This document shows positions 17,301-21,479 of a stretch of DNA of 21,645 nucleotides, one piece after another. Location: NCBI GenBank assembly GCA_904501975.1, contig CAJGCZ010000039.1:1-21645 (forward strand), given 5' to 3'. Made by a program: the position numbers and the translations under genes. The first letter of the stretch is position 1. Each line of letters starts with the position of its first letter. Under the pieces are notes generated by a model. That model saw nothing but the letters and a program-made list of their open reading frames with translations, was not told where the DNA came from and searched no databases. This stretch comes from an uncultured Akkermansia sp. (GTDB taxonomy: Bacteria > Verrucomicrobiota > Verrucomicrobiia > Verrucomicrobiales > Akkermansiaceae).

Positions 17301-17402
17301 GGTACCAGCCGGGGCGGTGTTCTCGCCTACGCCGACCTCCTGCGCATGGGTACCATAGCCCAGCGCAGCCAAAAGACATGCTGTAATGTATAAAGGTTTC
17401 AT
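11391..17402 (-). CDS. Bacterial alpha-2-macroglobulin with thioester
   Basis: The 2003-residue exported protein should trap attacking proteases in the periplasm: cleavage of a bait region triggers a reactive thioester that couples to the protease. A signal peptide (about 1-20, ending THA-Q) has no lipobox Cys, unlike E. coli YfhM, so it appears soluble or bound by its partner. The first two thirds are beta-rich MG-type domains, including the conserved YLFSDRSLYRPGETAHIKG segment. The thioester motif GCSEQ (Cys1548, Gln1551) is intact and is followed by an alpha-alpha helical TED-like domain, then a C-terminal MG region. A glycine run (near residue 1293) lies before the conserved macroglobulin region and may be part of, or near, the bait loop. 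It is longer than YfhM. pbpC follows with a 1-base overlap. Confidence 0.93.
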   Translation of the reverse strand: MKPLYITACLLAALGYGTHAQEVGVGENTAPAGTEAQAENQPLTVSISRDDSFAEQDCDFHINFQSPVINEAEIETASTENIYTFTFNSNGQPVPHEAEWLSASCLSLKITEKTPAMDSVTLRVEPGVRSIDGKVHEGKSVSLPCSNGIDVLSSDSDDSHEVVILGSEYEKDDALLQERVDSLYFLYKGNKIPARARLATVGDALKHWEVYRSAFRWEMANSKKEQEKLRELDPATPLPHTWICDVPLYPDEDEEVELILPDTYAYRYVSYSEFNFNFKNQTLYRLSSKTPGFTLTHESTGNGGFNIILTFTTPTPVDDMGALMQHLEWTIRDRDHNDWDTPVWKDGELSTVLNGKRISLRVDEEATRQHCKTYTRTDGSTCTGSCRIVLNATTEDPECRYSIICSGKYPSIHGQMSKKDLYDATPIGPKTPYILSDVFSGQMLSHGSTTINVEYDHIKNGQVRLHRMDSSASNVAKLLTAYDMWYKPGRYENNFTYADSDKNRRHSTGRVNDMQVVPTELLPGVLQTVNCPLSGSKGEVSINIAEQFNGAPAKGVYFVEIAAESRYKRDADAPIYNQGLVQVTDLGVLWKLNGKQIFAWGYHLQDGKEVQQGKLRLLDTKGKVLAEADMTAGIAQTDFPADTQFVQLCTEDDSVMVVYNKYKQESEANINWSDNSLAENGIPAEEMSHGLVYLFSDRSLYRPGETAHIKGMVRWVRDNELYTPEIQEIKAKIYQSGELVAEESVTPQPNGSFTLDFTPKKVGRHHIRFNVVYKGDADNTSPDRATLLKHNIDFDSWLAESTLDSSRNASLILAVQEYRRNEFEVKSSLNVDAEQQQITVNAKATNFTTTPVAHAETDWTLRFYRRNFYPRGWKEYYFGDFRHDTWCHFYAYYMDDETAGESLQDVERESGTLDARGEETRIFEFPESDEPAMGYIMLTSTATVTNGNRQSISSSQKKVYYPTEVMVGIKTPETLLKVGQSAPISLVALTPEGEPWSGTPLQGSIRAVRTSHRAYRYGSSAIESVHNVKEEEQVWEQPVTFGSTPAEIEFCPQQAGEYTIFAECTDTKGKKTASVITRYVWGDDESPWYYHHNTGLSLVTDKTLYQVGDTAHILVQTPVDAEVLVTVERDKVLRHYKRTITVNNPVIEVPIEAADAPVVYVGVSLVQNADKRRKNGAPLLKMGVCQLNIEAADKKLDVALQAPTEHLLPEDACTVSGVVKDAAGNPVPQAEVTLYAEDEGALQVRGYTLPHPHTYFYSAEGRPQNIITQSALGQLITEDMSERYMGNKGVFVGGGGGGTRGGSSAISSDEDAMRLRENFTPCAVWLDNVRTDENGCFSATFSNPDTLTRYRLMAVAATEDKFGSAKTSYHVTKPVMLEPIAPMGATEGDLLHLPVTVSMLPNQLEQAANGAAVEWKVRLSGTNVQLPEPEKTVSLTGKEPVTITFPVQMSKTGQAELTWSVQAADPAATGILARCKDAVKLSFEVIPPTPFLRERIVRRVEAGQTVKVNNLVTTPYRMGSPMEVTVSPSPLAQVGNQLHYLFTYPYGCSEQLSSTVIPWLVQDSLSKVGIQYPSEHSRNEVLRKTFAILESRCLAPGQYSYWDNGESTCEYSPYVVMVQHMAQQLCQQSLPGCSSYNIERQYRHLASALLPQDEKAAPNLLSMYVLARAGKLSKEQITAAYERLVSTNDSSPARRWALALCALMCQHDMAESLKNEAEQLEAQQANTAYYEHIALPPLEFLKLMYAIKKNPKAEETAMLLLAKLQEHKFYSTWSNGWMCLCVHDFLCQPEDNGNVAGSVNGAPFSTKQPLCLKLATGTEDTLTIEGTNAYICGYAEGHTAVEQPLQAIDNGLNIRRSYEKLMPDGSWKPTATFELGDVVRVSLNVIPSNNPANNTLRYMALEDRLPAVFEAVNPALLSQALPPGIDEETARHWWSFSSYIDNKEYLKDRVRFFASYLNNEGLKAQYIARVVRRGKATAPATKAELMYMPQVHGLSIPQQLEVK

Positions 17403-17466
17403 GGTTTAATATAAATGGGTTAAAATAAGGGAAAGGGGACGAAAAAGGGGGTAAGAAGAGACTTAC

Positions 17467-17486
17467 AATAACAATATACTGTTATT
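17467..17486. promoter_or_regulatory. Inverted repeat upstream of macroglobulin operon
   Basis: AATAACA and TGTTATT arms flank six bases, about 65-85 bases before the macroglobulin ATG. It lies close to a weak minus-strand promoter candidate (TTGATG, 18 bases, TAATAA). The position fits an operator, but the AT-rich content makes chance possible and no regulator is identified. Confidence 0.3.
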
Positions 17487-17546
17487 ATCTCGAATTTTCC
17501 CGGCCCATCAAGCAGAATTTTTGTAAACCCTCCGTACATGACATAA

Positions 17547-17720
17547 ATTGAGCTCCGCTTCGGCCTCTCCTCCTTCCGCAACCGCCAACGGCTCATGGAT
17601 TACATCTTCCAAGGCCGCACCATGGTGGCCGTCAAGCGTGGCAACCGCTGGGCCCTCATCCCGGAGGATTGCTCCGCCCGCGTAGAAATCCTCGCCAAAC
17701 GCCACCTGCTGGGGGGTTAA
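17547..17720 (+). pseudogene. C-terminal remnant of an unidentified gene
   Basis: An open frame with good coding character runs from just after a TAA (17544-17546) to the TAA at 17718. The inner segment RLMDYIFQGRTMVAVKRG and the ending ARVEILAKRHLLGG look like a real protein end. The only in-frame ATG (17595) would give 41 residues and has no SD. The last codons (ILAKRHLLGG) recur at the ends of the plus-strand micro-ORFs at 18152 and 18421, so this is probably the best-preserved 3' end of the gene whose pieces fill the array. I do not recognise the family. Alternatively it is a tiny intact gene. Confidence 0.55.
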
Positions 17721-17872
17721 TTGAAAAGTTTATCCCAAGCAATCATGCATGCTATTAAGAAGAGGGTAATCCCCGTGGCCCAAGCGGTGACAACAACGAA
17801 GCTCTTTACCTCTGCGTATATTCCAGCTACGAAGTTTCCTTTGTAAGGGTCTTTTTTGGGGTCGTAAAGCAT
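17717..17872 (-). CDS. Small single-TM protein, array unit 1
   Basis: This 51-residue ORF occupies the same slot as the three 49-residue ORFs but has a different sequence. It has a Lys/Pro/Asp-containing head (MLYDPKKDPYKG) and a hydrophobic helix (about 25-46), and ends in WDKLFN. The ending and the stop overlapping the plus-strand gene end resemble the KLIFG endings of its neighbours, so it may be a very diverged paralogue or a replacement. An A-rich leader but no SD precedes the ATG. Function is unknown. Confidence 0.55.
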   Translation of the reverse strand: MLYDPKKDPYKGNFVAGIYAEVKSFVVVTAWATGITLFLIACMIAWDKLFN

Positions 17873-17912
17873 GCTTTTTTTTAACCGTATTAACTAATAT
17901 AGTCAAGTAAAA

Positions 17913-17972
17913 ATGAGCATCAAACTTATTTTCAAGGCAGACGCCACCTGCTGGGGGGTTAACCGAAAATAA
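17913..17972 (+). pseudogene. Plus-strand micro-ORF in unit 1, out-of-frame junction
   Basis: The ORF starts MSIKLIFKAD like the other three plus-strand starts. After ten codons it joins the GCCACCTGCTGG segment in a different frame, giving a 19-residue product. The shared 3' segment is therefore not read as LAKRHLLGG here. This points to an internal deletion that broke the frame, and to decay rather than a functional short protein. Confidence 0.5.
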
Positions 17973-18108
17973 GTTTCATTATTAAGAGGAACAGCAAAAA
18001 GCCAAACATGAGCACGCCAAAAAGGCATCCGTCATGTGGTTGATTGTTCTTGTTTTCTTTTATGCCGCGGAAGGCTCGCCGCAGTGCTCTTCTTGCCATT
18101 AATCCCAT
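17959..18108 (-). CDS. Small single-TM protein, array unit 2
   Basis: This 49-residue ORF has a strongly basic head (MGLMARRALRRAFRGIKENK), then HDGC, a long hydrophobic helix (about 29-47) and the ending MKLIFG. A C-terminal TM helix with a basic N-terminus predicts N-in insertion in the inner membrane. The head differs from the unit 3 protein, while the last 24 residues are identical. No SD is seen before the ATG. The stop lies in the palindrome GGTTAACC. Conserved length across three copies supports real translation. No family is recognised. Confidence 0.65.
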   Translation of the reverse strand: MGLMARRALRRAFRGIKENKNNQPHDGCLFGVLMFGFLLFLLIMKLIFG

Positions 18109-18151
18109 ACGCGTAAATTAGCATAATATTTAACAAATAGCAACTAAATTA

Positions 18152-18235
18152 ATGAGTGTAAATCTTATTTTTACTGCGGATAACACTGAGGTGGTAAAAA
18201 AAATCCTCGCTAAACGCCACCTGCTGGGGGGTTAA
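18152..18235 (+). pseudogene. Plus-strand micro-ORF in unit 2 (start fused to end of gene)
   Basis: The 27-residue frame joins a start segment (MSVNLIFTADNTEVVKK) to the gene end ILAKRHLLGG. The start segment differs from the other copies mostly at silent or conservative positions, such as AGT for AGC and GCG for GCA. This shows it was under protein-level selection at some time. The likely origin is an in-frame internal deletion of a longer gene. Its TAA overlaps the stop of the convergent unit 3 small-protein ORF. It might still be translated as a micropeptide or act as an antisense RNA template. Confidence 0.5.
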
Positions 18236-18381
18236 CCGAAAATAAGTTTCATTATTAGGAGGAACAGCAAAAAGCCAAACATGAGCACGCCAAAAAGGCA
18301 TCCGTCATGTGTTTTGTTGGGGGTGTTTTTTCCCATGCCTCGAAATCCGCTTCTGAGTTTGTTTCTTGCGCTTCTCCCCAT
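18232..18381 (-). CDS. Small single-TM protein, array unit 3
   Basis: This 49-residue paralogue of the unit 2 protein has the head MGRSARNKLRSGFRGMGKN, then HDGC and the same membrane half ending MKLIFG. Basic residues stay at corresponding positions while the rest of the head changes. DNA for the membrane half is almost identical to unit 2, pointing to recent duplication or gene conversion. No SD is seen; the ATG is preceded by an AT-rich leader. Confidence 0.65.
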   Translation of the reverse strand: MGRSARNKLRSGFRGMGKNTPNKTHDGCLFGVLMFGFLLFLLIMKLIFG

Positions 18382-18420
18382 GTCTTTATTATATTAAACA
18401 ATTAACGAAACACAAGTAAA

Positions 18421-18504
18421 ATGAGCATAAAATTTATTTTTACGGCAGATAACACTGAGGTGGTAAAAAAAATCCTCGCTAAACGCCACCTGCCGGGCGG
18501 CTAA
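18421..18504 (+). pseudogene. Plus-strand micro-ORF in unit 3 (start fused to end of gene)
   Basis: This 27-residue frame has the same fusion junction as the unit 2 copy (NTEVVKK joined to ILAKRH) and ends LPGG instead of LLGG. The shared junction means the deletion preceded duplication of the unit. Differences from the unit 2 copy include silent ACG for ACT and GCA for GCG. The stop overlaps that of the unit 4 small-protein ORF. Confidence 0.5.
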
Positions 18505-18650
18505 CCGAAAATTAATTTCAGTAGTAAGAGGAACAACAAAAAGCCAACCATGAGCAAGAAAAAAAAGCATCCGTCGGCCGTGTGGTGGGGCTGCCGTTTT
18601 TCAGAGTGGTGAAAAGCGCGGCGTAATCTCCATTTTGTAAACATTCCCAT
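18501..18650 (-). CDS. Small single-TM protein, array unit 4
   Basis: This is the most diverged of the three 49-residue copies: head MGMFTKWRLRRAFHHSEKRQ, then ADGC and a helix of mostly Phe, Leu and Val ending LKLIFG, with a TAG stop. Against unit 3 the membrane half shows silent changes (CTG to TTG, CTT to TTA) and hydrophobic-for-hydrophobic swaps. This is strong evidence that the minus strand codes for protein. GAGG lies 3-6 bases before the ATG, the only copy with an SD-like sequence. Likely role unknown; a toxic or immunity membrane peptide is one inference. Confidence 0.7.
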   Translation of the reverse strand: MGMFTKWRLRRAFHHSEKRQPHHTADGCFFFLLMVGFLLFLLLLKLIFG

Positions 18651-18692
18651 ATCCTCATAAATATCATAATTAATTAAAAAAGCAAGAATAAG

Positions 18693-18821
18693 ATGAGCAT
18701 CAAATTTATTTTCAAGGCAGACGGCACAGAGGTGAATAATCTGCTAGCCGAATTCAAGCAAAACTTAAATTCGTCCTTCGGAATTCGTATGTCGAAATTT
18801 AAATCTCGAACTTTTGCATGA
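18693..18821 (+). pseudogene. N-terminal remnant of the array's plus-strand gene
   Basis: The last copy of the ATGAGC start is not joined to the LAKRHLLGG end. It reads on for 42 codons: MSIKFIFKADGTEVNNLLAE, then a Lys/Asn/Phe-rich stretch. It therefore holds the longest preserved start of the gene. The pattern of a short strand followed by ADGTEV and a helix vaguely recalls the N-termini of phage tail tape-measure proteins, but that is a guess. It ends 67 bases before the lpdA start and may contain or disturb the lpdA promoter region. Confidence 0.45.
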
Positions 18822-18888
18822 CATAATGCTGCGGGGGAATCGGCAATTCATGATTGCCACGTGCGTGCGGATGCGGTATGATGAGGGC

Positions 18889-20274
18889 ATGAAATACGAT
18901 TTGATTGTCATCGGCGGAGGCCCGGCCGGATACGTGGGTGCTATCAGAGCCGCACAGCTCGGCAAAACTGTAGTTTGCATTGAGAAAGAGCGTGTGGGCG
19001 GCACCTGCCTGAACTGGGGGTGCATTCCTACCAAGGCATTGCTGAAGAATGCCGAGGTATACGGCACCATGGCCAAGCATGCCGCAGAGTTCGGCATCAC
19101 CTGTGGTGACATCAGCATTGATTGGTCTGCCGTTATCGCCCGCTCCCGCGCCATCAGCGAGCGCCTTTCCAATGGTATTTCTTTCCTTTTCAAAAAGAAC
19201 AAAATCACGGGTGTAACCGGCACGGCTCGCATTGCAGCCCCCGGCAAGGTGGTAGTAACGGCTGAGGACGGCACGGAGACCGAGATTGAGGGCGAGAACA
19301 TCCTCATTGCCACCGGTGCCCGCACCCGCGAGGTGCCCGTGTTCCCCTTCAACGGCAAAACCATCATTGGTAGTAAGGATGCTCTGGTGATGGAGAAACG
19401 CCCGGAGAGCATGATTGTCATCGGCTCCGGTGCCATCGGCACCGAGCTTTCCTACGTGTACCACAGCTTTGGCACTAAGGTGACGCTGGTAGAGGCTCTG
19501 CCGCGCATTCTGCCCAATGAGGATAACGATGTGTGCACGGCCATTGAGCGCTCCTTCAAAAAACAGGGCATTACCTGTATGCCCGGTGCTAAGGTGGAGA
19601 GCCTGCAGGACAACGGCGACAGCGTGACGGCTACCATTACCGCCAAAAACGGTAAGGTGCAGGAGATTACGGCAGATGTGTGCTTGGTTTCCATTGGCGT
19701 GGTACCCGTGGTGCCGCAGGCCGAGGGGCTGGAGCTTACCGAGCGCGGATTTGTGAAGGTGGATGCCCACTACCGCACCAATCTTCCCGGTGTGTATGCC
19801 GTGGGCGACTGCATTGGTGGCATCATGCTGGCCCACACAGCCAGTTTTGAGGCCGAGCAGGCCGTGGAAGGCATGTTTGTGGAGGGGCACACCCCGCAGC
19901 AGGCCACCTTGGTACCCGGCTGCACTTACTGCCACCCGCAGGTGGCCAGTGTGGGCAAGCGCGAGCGCGAGCTGAAGGAAGCCGGTGTGGAGTACACCGT
20001 GGGCAAGTTTGCCTTCCAAGCCATTGGCAAGGCCGTTGCCTCCGGCGAGACCGAGGGCTTTGTGAAGCTGCTCTTCGGCAAGGAGCACGGCGAGCTGCTG
20101 GGTGCTCACATTGTGGGCGAGGCTGCTACCGAGATGATTGCCCACCCCGAGCTGGCCATGAACAGTGAGCTGACTCTGGAGGACCTCAATGCCATGATTT
20201 ATGCTCACCCCACGCTGAGTGAGGCCATTCACGAGGCCGTGTTGGCTGCCGAGGGTCGCGCAATTCATGCTTGA
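18889..20274 (+). CDS. lpdA: Dihydrolipoamide dehydrogenase (E3)
   Basis: This flavoprotein reoxidises dihydrolipoamide with NAD+ as the shared E3 subunit of 2-oxoacid dehydrogenase complexes and the glycine cleavage system. With the start at 18889 it has 461 residues, normal for E3. It shows the FAD motif IGGGPAG (8-14), the redox pair GGTCLNWGC (Cys40, Cys45), the NAD-binding IGSGAIG, the second FAD motif YAVGD and the catalytic HPTLSE (His440, Glu445). An upstream in-frame ATG (18814) would add 25 residues without family support. Position 18871 is a possible alternative. No E1 or E2 genes are nearby. Just upstream lies the small-protein array. The GYF_2 gene follows after 22 bases. Confidence 0.95.
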   Translation: MKYDLIVIGGGPAGYVGAIRAAQLGKTVVCIEKERVGGTCLNWGCIPTKALLKNAEVYGTMAKHAAEFGITCGDISIDWSAVIARSRAISERLSNGISFLFKKNKITGVTGTARIAAPGKVVVTAEDGTETEIEGENILIATGARTREVPVFPFNGKTIIGSKDALVMEKRPESMIVIGSGAIGTELSYVYHSFGTKVTLVEALPRILPNEDNDVCTAIERSFKKQGITCMPGAKVESLQDNGDSVTATITAKNGKVQEITADVCLVSIGVVPVVPQAEGLELTERGFVKVDAHYRTNLPGVYAVGDCIGGIMLAHTASFEAEQAVEGMFVEGHTPQQATLVPGCTYCHPQVASVGKRERELKEAGVEYTVGKFAFQAIGKAVASGETEGFVKLLFGKEHGELLGAHIVGEAATEMIAHPELAMNSELTLEDLNAMIYAHPTLSEAIHEAVLAAEGRAIHA

Positions 20275-20296
20275 TATATAACAACTTAACTCACTA

Positions 20297-20656
20297 ATGG
20301 CACGCAAGTTCTATTACGACCATGATGGCGAGAAGCTCGGCCCCGTAACGGGGCAGGAGCTTCTGAGCCTGCGTGCTCAGGGGGAAATTGACGGCAACAC
20401 CTGGGTGCGCCCGGAGGAGTCTCAAACCTGGCGCCCCTTGGCGCATACCGATTTGCGCGAGGAGACTGAGAAAAAGAAGAACCGCGGACCGCTGCTGCAG
20501 ATGCTTAGCGGGTTGTCTCCTTTAACGCTGTTGCTGATGGGGCTGGTCATCACGATTCTGGTTGGCTTGTTTGTGGCGATGCTGGTGTATGGTTGGCCGC
20601 TGCTGTTGCTGTTGATTCTCTTTGTGATGTGTGCCAGAATCATACAATCCAAATAA
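20297..20656 (+). CDS. GYF_2-domain small membrane protein
   Basis: The 119-residue protein has an N-terminal GYF_2 (DUF4339) domain (about 4-52), recognisable from FYYDHDGEKLGPVTGQEL, the WVRPEE segment and TWRPL. A Lys-rich linker (about 57-64) follows, then two hydrophobic segments (about 76-98 and 99-115). GYF-type domains bind proline-rich peptides. GYF_2 proteins are common membrane-linked proteins of unknown role in many bacteria. It lies 22 bases after lpdA and 3 bases before the TRIC-family gene, so all three may share a transcript. Confidence 0.85.
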   Translation: MARKFYYDHDGEKLGPVTGQELLSLRAQGEIDGNTWVRPEESQTWRPLAHTDLREETEKKKNRGPLLQMLSGLSPLTLLLMGLVITILVGLFVAMLVYGWPLLLLLILFVMCARIIQSK

Positions 20657-20659
20657 ACG

Positions 20660-21373
20660 ATGCTCTCTCAAACGCTGCAGGAGGTTAAGAACTTTGACGA
20701 GCACTTGCTCTTTTACCTCTGCTGTACCTTTGCCACCATTGTAGGCGCCATTGCCGGTGCCTCTGCCTCTAGCCGTGTGCGTATGGATATGTTCGGTATC
20801 GTCGCCTGCGGCACCATTGCCTCGCTGGGTGGCGGTACGGTGCGAGATATACTGCTCTCCGGCATGCAGCGCCCCAATGGCTCCCCCGTCACCATCTTCT
20901 GGATGTCCGGTGGCGATGTGGATTTCTTCTACCAAGCCATTGTTACCTCGTTTGTTGTGTTTTTTGTAACGCGTTTTATCAAGCCCCCTGTGGGTACGAT
21001 TCGTGTGGCAGACGCCTTTGCCATGGCCTTCTTTACCCTGCTGGGTACCGCGAAGGCCTATTGGATTGGGTGCGACCCCGCCATTTGTGTGGCCATGGGT
21101 GTGTGCACCGGTGTAGCCGGTGGTGCCCTGCGAGATGTGCTGACGGGCAATGTGCCCTATGTGTTCCGCCCCGGCGAGATTTACGCTACAGCCGCCTTTG
21201 CGGGCAGCGCCGTCTTTGTGCTGCTGATGTGGCTAAAGTGCCCCTACAGCGTCTCTTACATAGCCTGCACCGCCATTGTGTTCATTGTGCGCATGGTTGC
21301 CGTGTACCACGATTGGAAGCTCCCCTCCTACCGCCCGCTCATCGATTCCGTTAAGCGCCACGACGACGAATAA
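20660..21373 (+). CDS. TRIC/YicG-family membrane protein
   Basis: The 237-residue protein has about seven hydrophobic segments in two related halves. Each half has a Gly-rich motif ending in RD: GGGTVRDIL (57-65) and GGALRDVLTGNVP (154-166). That repeated motif defines the prokaryotic UPF0126/YicG group, homologous to trimeric intracellular cation channels; it probably conducts K+ or other monovalent ions or small solutes across the inner membrane. The ATG is three bases after the GYF_2 stop with no SD, suggesting coupled translation. The family call is clear; the substrate is not. Confidence 0.92.
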   Translation: MLSQTLQEVKNFDEHLLFYLCCTFATIVGAIAGASASSRVRMDMFGIVACGTIASLGGGTVRDILLSGMQRPNGSPVTIFWMSGGDVDFFYQAIVTSFVVFFVTRFIKPPVGTIRVADAFAMAFFTLLGTAKAYWIGCDPAICVAMGVCTGVAGGALRDVLTGNVPYVFRPGEIYATAAFAGSAVFVLLMWLKCPYSVSYIACTAIVFIVRMVAVYHDWKLPSYRPLIDSVKRHDDE

Positions 21374-21415
21374 GCCGGATTTGCGAATTCGCCCTGTTCA
21401 CGTTTTTAGTTGATT

Positions 21416-21441
21416 GCCCCACAAATTACAATTTGTGGGGC
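21416..21441. repeat. Perfect 11-bp hairpin of dispersed repeat
   Basis: GCCCCACAAAT and ATTTGTGGGGC flank TACA. No T-run follows on the plus strand, so it is unlikely to be a standard terminator for the gene ending at 21373. It is the intact form of the degenerate structure at 125-144. Confidence 0.7.
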
Positions 21442-21479
21442 TCATTGATGTGAGCGCAGCGAACGGAATTTGAGAGCCC
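21421..21479 (+). repeat. Dispersed non-coding repeat, right copy
   Basis: This is the inverted counterpart of 86-144, with a 29-base identical core (21442-21470). The DNA beyond it to the window end has no convincing ORF. It holds another small hairpin, ACCCC-GTTA-GGGGT (21560-21573), of a type often found in dispersed repeat DNA. Confidence 0.75.

Larger units (their letters stand above)
17685..18736. repeat. Tandem array of about 240-275-bp diverged units
   Basis: The anchor GCCACCTG begins at 17701, 17943, 18216 and 18485, giving spacings of 242, 273 and 269 bases. Each unit contains, left to right: the end of a plus-strand gene, a complete minus-strand small TM-protein ORF reading toward it, about 40 AT-rich bases, and the start of the plus-strand gene (ATGAGC/T...). 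Units two and three are nearly identical for their first 94 bases or so (one difference seen) but diverge strongly over the next 100, so the array is a mosaic. It fills most of the 1.5-kb gap between the macroglobulin gene and lpdA. Confidence 0.85.

Noticed and set aside
17701..18736. Integron-type cassette array
   Set aside because: Units carry a GGTTAACC palindrome, but the GTTRRRY core of attC sites is not matched, and no integrase or attI is present.
17685..18736. CRISPR or simple satellite repeat
   Set aside because: Units are about 250 bp with coding-type divergence, not short identical repeats with equal spacers.
18814..18888. Extended lpdA start adding 25 residues
   Set aside because: The added residues have no family counterpart and overlap the end of the array's last plus-strand remnant; E3 proteins start just before the IGGGPAG motif.
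18799..20307. 502-codon minus-strand ORF fully opposite lpdA
   Set aside because: Same codon-mirroring effect; lpdA has every E3 motif. The ORF runs past both ends of lpdA but gains no recognisable feature.
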